Positions 44,435 to 53,155 of a stretch of 64,000 nt of DNA are shown here, one piece after another. The notes under the pieces are model-generated. The model was not told the origin of the DNA. It made no database searches and saw only the letters and a list, made by a program, of their open reading frames with translations. Origin of the DNA: Desmonostoc vinosum HA7617-LM4 (GTDB lineage: Bacteria; Cyanobacteriota; Cyanobacteriia; Cyanobacteriales; Nostocaceae); assembly GCA_019359515.1 (NCBI GenBank), contig JAHHHC010000007.1, forward strand, positions 124,001 through 188,000, given 5' to 3'. A program made the translations under genes and the position numbers. Position 1 is the stretch's first letter, and the number at the start of each line of letters is the position of its first letter.

Positions 44435-44601
44435 AGACTTCTTGCAAAAATACTTGAACCGTCAGAGACTCAAGTCTCTGCCTAATAGCAAAAGTCCGTT
44501 GAAACGGACTAAAAATACTGTTATTAGTCGGTTAAAACCGACTTGAGTTATCAGCCAGAAAATTTATTTTCTGGCGAGTATCCGACTTTTGCAAGAGGTC
44601 T
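44435..44601. repeat. 167-bp MITE with four hairpins, copy 1
   Basis: The ends AGACTTCTTGCAAAA and TTTTGCAAGAGGTCT are inverted repeats. Between them lie four successive hairpins: CAGAGACTCAAGTCTCTG, AGTCCGTTGAAACGGACT, AGTCGGTTAAAACCGACT and CCAGAAAATTTATTTTCTGG. The inverted copy at 61616-61782 has the same length and order. The remainder of the gap 44296-44724 has no gene. Confidence 0.88.
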
Positions 44602-44724
44602 GTTGTGTCCAGACACCACGAGTTTTAACAAATCAGATAGGATTGCTATATTATACATACTCTAGTTAAGATTGTCCTTGATCATTTGTACTCACAAAAA
44701 ACAAAAGACTAATGACGAATAATT

Positions 44725-45822
44725 TTAATAAGTTTGCCTTAATGTTTCTTCTATCGAACTTGTACGTTGAAAAACTTCAATCAGCTTATGAGCTTGAGTT
44801 TTTCGGTTATCTAGCATAACTTTTAACGGCGTTAATAACTCAACATCTGGATCATCTTGAAGTGCAATTTCAGCTGCTTGCATAACTTGAGTTACATGTT
44901 CAAAAATCTCTTGATTATCAAATCCATTTCTTGCAGAAATTTGATGCAAAGCTGCATTAGGAATAATTGCTCTACCTGGCAAAGTTTCATCTAAAATCAA
45001 ACCTTTTAATAAAGCTAATAACGCCGCATAGATAGAAAAATCATCACAACTATCACAGGCTTTAAATTCGATGCGACTGACTTCAGCGGGAATACGTGCA
45101 ACTTTTGTTAAAGAAGGGACGCTATGAATTAGTTGCTCTTGTGTTTGAACAAATACTAATGCTGCTGATCTTTTTCCTGTTCTAATAAAAGTTCTTACTG
45201 ATAGTCCTTCCCATAAGCCCCCTTGATAAAAGGGAGAACTATAACTAAAAGGCACAATAAAAGGGCTGTAATAAGTTAATTTTTTGCCAATATCAATTAC
45301 GCATTCAATAGACAAATCTGTCAAAGAAATATTTAAATCTGGGCCATATGTCACCATGTAAATGTTAGCGGTTTGTTCGTCAGGATAAGCCTGTAACTGT
45401 TTGATTTCATAATCATTCAATGGTGGTTGTGGCTCAAAAACTGGATTGTAGGGATTAAAACTCACTAAAACTGGTGTAAAACCAAAGTCAGCAGCAACTT
45501 TTTGCAGCAAACAAAAGCTTTCTGATAATTCAGTAATAGCACCTTGAATACTAGAGTGTATTGTTGTTCTGATTTCAATACCTTTAGGCAAACAATCTAT
45601 AACTTTGTCAGAATCTGTAAATCTTTCAAATCCTTCGATATACCATCTCTTCTTTTTAATACCAGCATCTCCTACACGCAGTTGAGTATAGTCATTGGGG
45701 TATATGGGTAGCTTTTCAACAATTTGATTAAAATCGGCAAATTTTGTATGAGAAAAATCAGCAAATTTTCCTTCCTTGTTAAGGAAAGCAACTTCATGCT
45801 CTATACCAAAGAAAAACACCAT
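44725..45822 (-). CDS. GCS2-family glutamate-cysteine ligase-like protein
   Basis: The 365 residues begin MVFFFGIEHEVAFLN, the GxExE-like ATP/metal entry of the glutamate-cysteine ligase 2 (YbdK/EgtA/plant GCL-like) family. They contain GIEIRTTIHSSIQGAITEL, NISLTDLSIECVIDIG and VSRIEFKACDSCDDF, which fit the remaining metal and substrate sites. Family members join glutamate, or another carboxylate, to an amine, often cysteine. The acceptor here cannot be told. AAGG precedes the ATG at five bases. The gene is isolated, with a MITE downstream. Confidence 0.75.
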   Translation of the reverse strand: MVFFFGIEHEVAFLNKEGKFADFSHTKFADFNQIVEKLPIYPNDYTQLRVGDAGIKKKRWYIEGFERFTDSDKVIDCLPKGIEIRTTIHSSIQGAITELSESFCLLQKVAADFGFTPVLVSFNPYNPVFEPQPPLNDYEIKQLQAYPDEQTANIYMVTYGPDLNISLTDLSIECVIDIGKKLTYYSPFIVPFSYSSPFYQGGLWEGLSVRTFIRTGKRSAALVFVQTQEQLIHSVPSLTKVARIPAEVSRIEFKACDSCDDFSIYAALLALLKGLILDETLPGRAIIPNAALHQISARNGFDNQEIFEHVTQVMQAAEIALQDDPDVELLTPLKVMLDNRKTQAHKLIEVFQRTSSIEETLRQTY

Positions 45823-46270
45823 GTCTACCTTAAAATAAATCAGTAGACAGCTATCAGATTTATTGATAACTGTTGACTGTGGCTTTACTCATAAATTTTA
45901 GTAGAAAAATTTCTCAAGATTACCTCAGACGGATTTTACCTTAAGACTGACTGTTGCGATGCGGAAATTTTTCTGATTTAATATACCAAGCTGTGAGGCG
46001 ATCGCTCCAGTCTCCGCTAGAGATAAGCTATTTGCTGTCAATCCAGATAGGAAATTGAAGTTGTACGGGTTGTAAGTGGCTACCGCGATTTAGAGACGCT
46101 GTTTTTAGAGTAGGATGAGGAGCGATCGCGCTTTTGTTGACTCAGGCGTGTTAACGACAGTATCGCTCAAATCAACGCTAATACAATTTATACATTTTAA
46201 ATTCGAGATTTTGGATGATAAAATTCACTTGATAGGTTGAAAGTTATACCAAAAACTCAGGATATTAAAA
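45823..46270. other. Gap with HIP1-type sites, no gene seen
   Basis: The 448 bp separate the ligase gene (minus) and a secreted-protein gene (plus) that diverge from here. GGCGATCGCT and GAGCGATCGCG sites occur. Both promoters should lie here. No RNA gene or strong hairpin was recognised. Confidence 0.4.
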
Positions 46271-46699
46271 ATGCGTAATCATCTTCAGTTGTATCCAAAA
46301 AGATTATTTTTGTGCTTAAGTTTCGTTTGTGGGGTATTGGGTGCAACAATTCCTAATACTGTTTCTTCTCAAACTACTCCGATACGCATTTTAAGAGTCA
46401 CAGCACGGGGAGGTACTATTCTTAAGCGGCAAGAAAGCTGGTATCTACAAGCACGCGATATCCAACAGGCAGATCAAAAGTGTTTTGCCAAACAAAGTGA
46501 GAAATTTTTTGTCTCCTCCATTATAGAAAACAATAATAGCCGCGAAGTAAGTCCTACTGGTAATGGTGAACGCCTCAGAGATTACTTAGAAGTAACCTTC
46601 GAGAAGCCACTTCCTTGTAGTCAGCAGACTGAAGGAAAGGATACTTGGTTTGTTTATAAAGCCCACGTCCAGAAATTACAAGCTGTTGCAGTTCGCTAG
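46271..46699 (+). CDS. Small secreted hypothetical protein
   Basis: The 142 residues start with a signal peptide (LFLCLSFVCGVLGATIP, cleavage near VSSQT). The mature domain of about 110 residues is rich in beta-type segments (IRILRVTARGGTILKRQESW, DYLEVTFEKPLPC, DTWFVYKAHVQKLQ) and has two Cys that could form a disulfide. I do not recognise the family. AGGA lies eight bases before the ATG. It is likely periplasmic. Confidence 0.68.
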   Translation: MRNHLQLYPKRLFLCLSFVCGVLGATIPNTVSSQTTPIRILRVTARGGTILKRQESWYLQARDIQQADQKCFAKQSEKFFVSSIIENNNSREVSPTGNGERLRDYLEVTFEKPLPCSQQTEGKDTWFVYKAHVQKLQAVAVR

Positions 46700-46794
46700 T
46701 TGACTATTTAACGCTCACAGTTATTCTAATTTGAGCATGACTTTACTTACTGAGAGAGCTTTTTTACTATCTGTCCGACTTTTCAAATACCCTC

Positions 46795-47241
46795 TTACGA
46801 AATCTCTAACAGCTTTTTTAATAGGTTATTGGCGATATCATCGATCTCATTACTTGTATCGTCGTTATATTTATCAACAGTTAATAAATTTTTTATAGCT
46901 GATAACCTATTATCTACTTTGGTGATTCTCCAACATTTTTCTAAGTTTACCGCAACATCAAAAAGTGTTATGGAAGTTTGTTCTTCCAAATACTGCCGTA
47001 CTCTTACAGCTACATCATCATCACTAACCAAAAACTCTTTAAGAGAATCAAGTAAAGGGCTGTATACTATTTCATCATTGCTCCAATTTTCTAGCCAATC
47101 TCCATCCACATCTTCAAAGTAGAGATGGACAAAATCTAGTCCATAATTTAACCAGTCTGTCTGCATTTTTCGAGCAGTTGCTAAAGCTTCAGCAAATTTA
47201 TCTACTTGATGATTGTTGCTAGTTTGTTGTTGATTAGGCAT
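46795..47241 (-). CDS. Hypothetical acidic helical protein, second gene of an unknown pair
   Basis: I start at the ATG at 47241 (MPNQQQTSNNHQVDKFAEAL); an ATG at 47283 would add 14 hydrophobic residues (MFVSQNYYLLITAF). The protein is acidic and mainly helical, with FVHLYFEDVDGDWLENWSND and DDDVAVRVRQYLEEQ. No family is recognised. The TAA stop is immediately followed by GAGGGTATTTGAAAAGTCGG, an end resembling the MITE terminus at 4211. The C-terminus may therefore have been set by an insertion. It lies just downstream of the 47311-48015 gene and is probably co-expressed. Confidence 0.6.
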   Translation of the reverse strand: MPNQQQTSNNHQVDKFAEALATARKMQTDWLNYGLDFVHLYFEDVDGDWLENWSNDEIVYSPLLDSLKEFLVSDDDVAVRVRQYLEEQTSITLFDVAVNLEKCWRITKVDNRLSAIKNLLTVDKYNDDTSNEIDDIANNLLKKLLEIS

Positions 47242-47310
47242 AAAAGCTGTAATAAGCAGGTAATAATTTTGGCTAACAAACAAATACTTAGTAGAACACC
47301 CCAGAACAAA

Positions 47311-48015
47311 TTAAGCAAATTTTAAATATTTGCCACCAGCAAGATGATTACTGTTGTGCAGTGCAACATTTACTAATTGGTTAATATAATTAGCATCGCT
47401 AGGATTAAAACTTAAGAAAAGTCCTCGATCTATTTCCCACAATTGGAGTGTACTTTGCCACGCTTGATACTTTTGGTGATTCAATTCTTCGCTAACACTG
47501 GTAAATTGAATACAGAGGGGTTGTTGCTGATGACTGCTGACAATTAAATCTGTTGCCATAGAAAGGTCGGCTATATAGCGCTGCCAAAAACTACCTTTAC
47601 GGCTAACAATATATTTAGCTATTAAATTAATAATATCATCATCTACCTGATTAAACTCACCTGCCATAAGTTTTTGCTTCCAAATATAAAACTTAGAGTC
47701 GGTGGCATTAATCCATCTCGGAAACAGATAACCGTACCAGTATCTTTCATTGGGTGTCATTTGCTCGAACTTAGATTGTTGTTCTTCTGCCGTAGGTAGA
47801 GATTTTATGACTAACCAAACTGTAGAATCGGTGATTACTTCTAACAGAAAGGCTAGAACCAATGGTTTAGCGGTTAGCGAACCAGGTTTGATATCTTTAA
47901 CCCAACGATTGATTTCATCTAATCTTCTCGCTAAATTAGCGTCTATCGAGGAGGCTTGCTCGATGAGGGATTTTAGCTGATTTTTAATCTCTGTTGCTCG
48001 CAAACTATGCCCCAC
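47311..48015 (-). CDS. Hypothetical protein with possible PD-(D/E)XK-like C-terminal region
   Basis: The 234 residues have a helical N-terminal half (EIKNQLKSLIEQASSIDANL; TPNERYWYGYLFPRWIN). The C-terminal half contains ATDLIVSS, then PLCIQFTSVSEELNHQKYQAW and LWEIDRGLFLSFNP. An Asp followed by a strand with Q-x-T and a following Lys-bearing helix is a degenerate version of the nuclease core. This is a reading of pattern only. No signal peptide or membrane segment is visible. It is encoded directly before another unknown gene. A toxin, defence or DNA-related role is only a hypothesis. Confidence 0.6.
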   Translation of the reverse strand: MGHSLRATEIKNQLKSLIEQASSIDANLARRLDEINRWVKDIKPGSLTAKPLVLAFLLEVITDSTVWLVIKSLPTAEEQQSKFEQMTPNERYWYGYLFPRWINATDSKFYIWKQKLMAGEFNQVDDDIINLIAKYIVSRKGSFWQRYIADLSMATDLIVSSHQQQPLCIQFTSVSEELNHQKYQAWQSTLQLWEIDRGLFLSFNPSDANYINQLVNVALHNSNHLAGGKYLKFA

Positions 48016-48089
48016 TCTCAGAAACTAAGCTTTTTTAAATTTATACCTAATTAAACTGGAAAATGTCTCTACTCACTTAACTAATATTA

Positions 48090-48860
48090 TCAACTGTTCT
48101 CAGGGTTAATGCCTTGTGCGTGTAACATTTCTCGTAGTCGAATGATTTCTTGTTCGGCTTGTTGGGTGCGTCCTTCGGCTTGTTGGGCACGTTCTTCGGC
48201 TTGTTGGGCACGTTCTTCGGCTTGTTGGGCGCGTAATTGTTCTTGTGTGGCAATTTCTTCCGGTGAAGGTATTAATTGATTCTCTACAGTAAAGAATCGG
48301 AGTTTATTTTCATGTACTCCTAAGTATAACTCCAATTGCTGACTCCATAATTGTCCTGCGGATGTAGGTTGAATTTCTTGATACTTGCCATCTACTAAAT
48401 GAAATCCTCGAAATTCTAATGTCACGGGATCAAACCAGAAATAATCGGGTGTGCGGAAAGTGTCTTGGTAAATTTGTTTTTTTAAGCCTCTATCAATGGC
48501 TGCGGTTGTACGGGATAAAATTTCTACAATTATGTGTGGGTATTTGCCTTCTTCTTGCCACACTACCCAACTTTTGCGGTCTTTTTTTTGAGTTCCCAAA
48601 ACTACAAAAAAATCTGGGCCGCGAAAATCTGCTGATTTTTTTTGATTGGGACTGTAATAAATCGTTAAGTTGCCAGATGCATAGAAATCTTGCTTTTCTC
48701 GCCACCATAATTTGAGTGTGCGGATCAGCAGTTCGATTTGGTCACGGTGGAAGTCACTTTCCAAGGGGGGTTCGTCGCTAAATAAATCGCCAGGGGGAAA
48801 GATAATTTCTGTGTCTAAATTATCACAAGAGGTTATCTCTAGAGTAGCAGGTTCAGACAT
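48090..48860 (-). CDS. Uma2 family protein with heptad-repeat coiled-coil tail
   Basis: The 256 residues contain the Uma2 nuclease-like core: ADFRGPDFFVVLG (first acid), PHIIVEILSRTTA (second acid) and LKKQIYQDTFRTPDYFWF (Lys helix). From about 205 there is a charged coiled coil built of RAQQAEE heptads (three to four 21-bp DNA repeats at about 48165-48240) ending EIIRLREMLHAQGINPE. The tail probably mediates oligomerisation. The activity of this family is unproven. No partner gene is adjacent; the unknown gene pair lies just downstream on the same strand. Confidence 0.83.
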   Translation of the reverse strand: MSEPATLEITSCDNLDTEIIFPPGDLFSDEPPLESDFHRDQIELLIRTLKLWWREKQDFYASGNLTIYYSPNQKKSADFRGPDFFVVLGTQKKDRKSWVVWQEEGKYPHIIVEILSRTTAAIDRGLKKQIYQDTFRTPDYFWFDPVTLEFRGFHLVDGKYQEIQPTSAGQLWSQQLELYLGVHENKLRFFTVENQLIPSPEEIATQEQLRAQQAEERAQQAEERAQQAEGRTQQAEQEIIRLREMLHAQGINPENS

Positions 48861-49066
48861 ATAAGCGATCGCTCGTTAATTTAAGTTAATTGTACTGAAA
48901 ATAGAGGAATTGGTAGTGGTGAAAGCTTAGGAAAGCAACTAGAACGGATTTGATTCTGAAAGAAATCTACACGATCTAAATAGTTGGTTAACGCTAATCT
49001 AAACACTATCTGACATAACTTTGCTAAGAATAGTTTTCAGTAACAATACAGTTTGTCATCTTCACC

Positions 49067-51037
49067 ATGTCTCAACCAACTATAGAATCAATCCTACAAG
49101 AGAATCGACTATTCCATCCTGCTAGCAAATTCTCTCAGAATGCTTATATCAAAAGCCTGGACGACTATCAGTACATCTATGACAAAGCCAAATCCGATCC
49201 GGAGCATTTCTGGGCAGAATTGGCAGAAATAGAACTGCACTGGTTTCAAAAATGGCATACAGTGCTAGATTGGCAACCACCTTTCGCTAAGTGGTTTGTT
49301 GGTAGCAAGATTAATATTTCTTACAACTGCCTAGACAGGCATCTTACCACTTGGCGTAAGAATAAAGCGGCCCTGATTTGGGAAGGTGAACCAGGAGATT
49401 CACGTACCCTGACTTATGCTCAGCTACACCGGGAAGTTTGTCAATTTGCCAATGTACTTAAGCAATTAGGAGTGCAAAAAGGCGATCGCGTCGGTATTTA
49501 CATGCCGATGATCCCAGAAGCGGCGATCGCCATGTTAGCCTGTGCCAGAATTGGCGCACCCCATAGCGTAGTATTTGGTGGTTTTAGTGCCGAAGCTTTA
49601 CGCGATCGCCTCATCGATGCCCAAGCTAAACTAGTCGTGACTGCTGATGGTGGTTGGCGTAAAGATGCGATCGTTCCTCTCAAAGCTCAAGTAGATATCG
49701 CCTTAGCGGATGGTGCTGTTCCTAGTGTAGAGAATGTCCTAGTTGTCAAACGCACCGGACAGGAAATAGATATGCAGGGAGGACGCGATCGTTGGTGGCA
49801 TGATTTACAAAAAAGTGCATCTGCTGATTGTCCTGCCGAACCGATGGACAGCGAAGACATGCTATTTATTCTCTACACTTCTGGCAGTACTGGCAAACCG
49901 AAGGGTGTTGTGCATACAACAGCAGGTTATAACTTGTACACTCACATGACCACTAAATGGATCTTCGACCTGCAAGATACTGATGTATATTGGTGTACTG
50001 CTGATGTTGGTTGGATTACTGGTCACAGCTACATCGTTTACGGCCCCCTTTCTAACGGTGCAACAACGCTGATGTATGAAGGTGCGCCCCGTGCATCAAA
50101 TCCTGGCTGTATGTGGGATATCATCGAAAAATATAGTGTAAGCGTTTTTTATACCGCACCTACCGCAATTCGGGCATTTATTAAGATGGGTGAACACCTC
50201 CCCAAAGCGCGAAATCTCTCTTCGTTGCGCCTACTGGGAACCGTCGGTGAACCAATTAATCCCGAAGCTTGGATGTGGTACCATCGGGTCATCGGTGGTG
50301 AACGCTGCCCAATTGTTGATACCTGGTGGCAAACAGAAACTGGCGGCATCATGATTACACCGCTACCAGGGGCAATCCCCACTAAACCAGGTTCTGCCAC
50401 TCGTCCTTTCCCCGGTATTATCGCAGATGTCGTGGATTTGGAAGGTAATTCTGTACCCGAAAACGAAGGTGGTTATTTAGCAGTGCGCTATCCTTGGCCG
50501 GGAATGATGCGGACAGTCTACGGCGATCCAGAACGCTTCCGCCGCACCTATTGGGAACATATTCCGCCGAAAGATGGCAACTACACTTATTTTGCTGGTG
50601 ATGGTGCCAGACAAGATGCAGATGGCTACTTCTGGGTGATGGGTCGTGTGGATGATGTACTGAATGTGTCAGGACATCGCTTAGGTACAATGGAAGTAGA
50701 ATCAGCCTTAGTTTCCCATCCAGCGGTTGCAGAAGCTGCCGTAGTGGGTAAGCCAGATGAACTCAAAGGTGAAGAGGTAGTTGCTTTTGTGACTTTAGAA
50801 GGTACGTATCAACCCAGTGATGATTTGAGTAAAGAACTCAAGCAACATGTAGTTCAAGAAATAGGTGCGATCGCTCGTCCTGGTGAAATTCGCTTTACAG
50901 ACGCCTTACCTAAAACGCGATCGGGTAAAATTATGCGGCGGTTGCTGCGGAATTTAGCCGCAGGTCAAGAGATATTGGGTGATACTTCAACGTTAGAGGA
51001 TAGAAGTGTCTTGGATAAATTGCGAGGAGGTGCTTAA
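49067..51037 (+). CDS. acs: Acetyl-CoA synthetase
   Basis: Acs makes acetyl-CoA from acetate, ATP and CoA through acetyl-AMP. The 656 residues are standard. They show the Acs N-terminal domain, the ATP site [31 protein letters not shown] (acetate/adenylate pocket), [20 protein letters not shown], the hinge, and the C-terminal [13 protein letters not shown] with the catalytic Lys that is the usual acetylation control site. The ATG at 49067 fits [13 protein letters not shown]. It is monocistronic in appearance, and a dispersed repeat starts right after the stop. Confidence 0.97.
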   Translation: MSQPTIESILQENRLFHPASKFSQNAYIKSLDDYQYIYDKAKSDPEHFWAELAEIELHWFQKWHTVLDWQPPFAKWFVGSKINISYNCLDRHLTTWRKNKAALIWEGEPGDSRTLTYAQLHREVCQFANVLKQLGVQKGDRVGIYMPMIPEAAIAMLACARIGAPHSVVFGGFSAEALRDRLIDAQAKLVVTADGGWRKDAIVPLKAQVDIALADGAVPSVENVLVVKRTGQEIDMQGGRDRWWHDLQKSASADCPAEPMDSEDMLFILYTSGSTGKPKGVVHTTAGYNLYTHMTTKWIFDLQDTDVYWCTADVGWITGHSYIVYGPLSNGATTLMYEGAPRASNPGCMWDIIEKYSVSVFYTAPTAIRAFIKMGEHLPKARNLSSLRLLGTVGEPINPEAWMWYHRVIGGERCPIVDTWWQTETGGIMITPLPGAIPTKPGSATRPFPGIIADVVDLEGNSVPENEGGYLAVRYPWPGMMRTVYGDPERFRRTYWEHIPPKDGNYTYFAGDGARQDADGYFWVMGRVDDVLNVSGHRLGTMEVESALVSHPAVAEAAVVGKPDELKGEEVVAFVTLEGTYQPSDDLSKELKQHVVQEIGAIARPGEIRFTDALPKTRSGKIMRRLLRNLAAGQEILGDTSTLEDRSVLDKLRGGA

Positions 51038-51065
51038 ATAATTCGTAATTCGTAATTACGAATTA

Positions 51066-51150
51066 CGAATTACGAATTGGTATAAGACAGACCCCAACAC
51101 AAAACTTACAGGTTATGGAACCGGGGGACTTAAACCCACGGAACTTGTTA
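51066..51150. repeat. Dispersed repeat, inverted copy of 10681-10768
   Basis: It runs from TTACGAATTGGTATAAGACA through AACACAAAACTTACAGGTTA to CCCACGGAACTTGTTA. Small differences from the first copy occur near the GGGGGACTTAAACCC segment. It sits between acs and the toxin gene and contains no frame. Confidence 0.75.
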
Positions 51151-51167
51151 ACATTTTTACGAAGTAT

Positions 51168-51692
51168 TTACTTAAAAAGTTTGGCAATAGTTTCCATCAA
51201 CAGAAATAATCGGTAAGGGAAATTAGGAAATTGAATAAAGTCAAAATGCTCGTAAAACAAACGGGCTTGATTATCTTTAGCATCAACCACTACAGCTACT
51301 GTAGCTATTTCATTTTGCAAACTTCGATATAGTGCATCCATTAAAAGTATCTCGCCTAAGCCCTTTCCTCGATATTTCTTGTCAACTGCTAATCGACCTA
51401 AAAGAGTTGCAGGAACATTTGGATATTTTGGAAGTTTTTTAGTTATCTCAGTTGGTAATTCACTAAATATGATGCTGGTTGAAGACAAAGTGTAATACCC
51501 AATGACTGTGCTAGAACTTTGTTCGATTAAAACAAAGGGAGCAGCCATACGCCTACGGGCGTCTTGCCCGGCTTGTTGCTTCAAATAAAGATCCAGCGGC
51601 TCGACTCCACAAAAAAAAGCCGCCCGGTTTTGTTTAGCCAGCGGCTCTATTAAATATTTATCAGAAGTATCAGAACTATTGGAGAACGTCAC
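51168..51692 (-). CDS. GNAT acetyltransferase toxin of a DUF1778/GNAT toxin-antitoxin pair
   Basis: The 174-residue N-acetyltransferase has the acetyl-CoA loop KKYRGKGLGEILLMDAL, an upstream strand VPATLLGRLAVD, and the TacT-like N-terminus (LAKQNRAAFFCGVEPLDLYL). Toxins of this class acetylate charged tRNA and stop translation. The start is a GTG at 51692 directly after the antitoxin TAA (TAAGTG), a coupled arrangement typical of these modules. The conserved FYEHFDFIQFP near the end fits the catalytic Tyr region. The toxin role is inferred from the pairing. Confidence 0.85.
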   Translation of the reverse strand: MTFSNSSDTSDKYLIEPLAKQNRAAFFCGVEPLDLYLKQQAGQDARRRMAAPFVLIEQSSSTVIGYYTLSSTSIIFSELPTEITKKLPKYPNVPATLLGRLAVDKKYRGKGLGEILLMDALYRSLQNEIATVAVVVDAKDNQARLFYEHFDFIQFPNFPYRLFLLMETIAKLFK

Positions 51693-52004
51693 TTATACAT
51701 CCATTGTTTGCTTATAACGCTGAGCAGCATCTCGTAATTTTGCACTTGGTTCTGGCGGGTTTAATAATGCTGTAACAAAAACTTCTTGATCTTGCTTAGT
51801 TAAAATCATCATTTCGTGTTCATGAATAACTTGTTTAGCAGTATTCAAGACACTACTAATAACAAAATCTGTTAGTGTTCGACCCTGAATCTCAGCAGCA
51901 CGCTGGAACAATTCTTTTTGCTCTTTGGTAACACGAACTTCCAAACGTTCAGCTTTGGAGCGCTCTGAATTCACTTTGGAGCCTTTACTCACTGGGACGG
52001 TCAT
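51693..52004 (-). CDS. DUF1778 ribbon-helix-helix antitoxin
   Basis: The 103 residues contain a ribbon-helix-helix DNA-binding N-terminal part (AERLEVRVTKEQKELFQRAA, GRTLTDFVISSVL) and a C-terminal arm (EVFVTALLNPPEPSAKLRDA) that in TacA-type antitoxins wraps the GNAT toxin. It is encoded first, as is usual, and probably represses its own promoter, which should lie in 52005-52080. It has a longer basic N-terminus (VSKGSKVNSERSK) than the core family needs. Confidence 0.86.
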   Translation of the reverse strand: MTVPVSKGSKVNSERSKAERLEVRVTKEQKELFQRAAEIQGRTLTDFVISSVLNTAKQVIHEHEMMILTKQDQEVFVTALLNPPEPSAKLRDAAQRYKQTMDV

Positions 52005-52337
52005 AATAGCCTCTACATAATTAGAATGATTGGCTTTGATAAAAGTAGAATGACTTTGCAGTCTTCAAGTTACTTATTGACTGCAAACCATCAATTTTCT
52101 ACCAACTCTGGGCAATTTTAACAACTCAGCCGTAAAAATGTACGGCATTTAGCCTCACATACAACATAACAAATTTTCTATTTGTTTGGCTAATAAGTAT
52201 TTATACTCAAATGTCGTGAAATATCTCCAATAGGGCAATTATGTCTGAGCAGCACTGGTGGCGTTGGCGCGAATATTTCAAGCAACACACCTTAGATTTA
52301 TCATGGGAATCAGGACATTATTAGGGCATTGAGGACA
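52005..52337. other. Gap with a doubtful 27-codon frame
   Basis: The region holds the divergent promoters of the toxin-antitoxin pair and the TPR gene. A frame at 52241-52324 (MSEQHWWRWREYFKQHT to WESGHY), Trp-rich and 13 bp before the TPR start, has no clear ribosome binding site. It might be a relic or leader peptide. It is noted only for completeness. Confidence 0.3.
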
Positions 52338-53006
52338 ATGAAGCTGAAGAAGCAGCACAAATCAGTATTTGTTCAACCTCTTAGTTGCATGACGCTGAGT
52401 ATCATAACTGCAATCGGTATATCCCCATCGGTGTTGGCAGCTACTGCACCAGGTTCTCTGCATTTGCCTAAGCAGCAACCGCAGAAGATAGCACAATTTT
52501 CCGGTGCAGATACACCAGAGCGATCGCAGCTTTTGCAAGAGATTAATGCCTTATATAATCAAAGAGACTTTAAAGGTGCTGAGGAAAAGTTACGTCAATT
52601 TATTAAAAAATTTCCAGACGTTGCTTTTGGACACTTTCAATTAGGTAATGTCTTGTTTCGACAAAATAAGCCGGAAGCAGCAATTAGTGCTTATCAAGAA
52701 GCTATTAAACTGAGACCAAAATATGCTCTTGCTTATAATGCGATCGGTGTTGTTTATGCCAGTCAAGACCGCTGGACAGAGGCGCTTAGGGAATATAATC
52801 AAGCTCTAGAAATTAATCCTGAATATGGTGAGGCCTTAACTAATTTAGCGCAGGTACTTTGGCAAACTAATAAACGAACTGAGGCACTTGCTTCTTTGGA
52901 AAAAGCTTTGAATATTTTCAAAGCTCAAAATAGAAATGAAAAAGTTTACCAAGTTGAGCAGATTATGAAACAGATGAAAGCTTTGGATGATCCTAGTGTT
53001 TCGTAA
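52338..53006 (+). CDS. Exported TPR protein
   Basis: The 222 residues start at the ATG at 52338, which has TGAGGA upstream; a TTG nine bases earlier overlaps that site. A signal peptide (VFVQPLSCMTLSIITAIGISPSVLA) is followed by a short linker and three to four TPR units (about 75-200): AFGHFQLGNVLFRQNKPEAA, ALAYNAIGVVYASQDRWTEA, GEALTNLAQVLWQTNKRTEA. Such periplasmic TPR proteins often assist envelope assembly or photosystem biogenesis. No partner is adjacent, so the role is unknown. Confidence 0.8.
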   Translation: MKLKKQHKSVFVQPLSCMTLSIITAIGISPSVLAATAPGSLHLPKQQPQKIAQFSGADTPERSQLLQEINALYNQRDFKGAEEKLRQFIKKFPDVAFGHFQLGNVLFRQNKPEAAISAYQEAIKLRPKYALAYNAIGVVYASQDRWTEALREYNQALEINPEYGEALTNLAQVLWQTNKRTEALASLEKALNIFKAQNRNEKVYQVEQIMKQMKALDDPSVS

Positions 53007-53155
53007 TTCAGAAAATATCACGCAGAGGAGCCAGTGCGTTGGGCGGGTTCCTCGCGTTGTAGCAACTGGCGTAGCGCAACAGACGCAGCGAATTTTTTAG
53101 TGTTTCTGTGTGAAAATTGAATTAAAATTTTTAAATTAACTTTTGGTTAAAGCCT

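Noticed and set aside
52241-52324. A 27-codon Trp-rich frame just before the exported TPR gene
   Set aside because: No convincing ribosome binding site and no recognisable similarity; it is kept only as a note in the gap entry.
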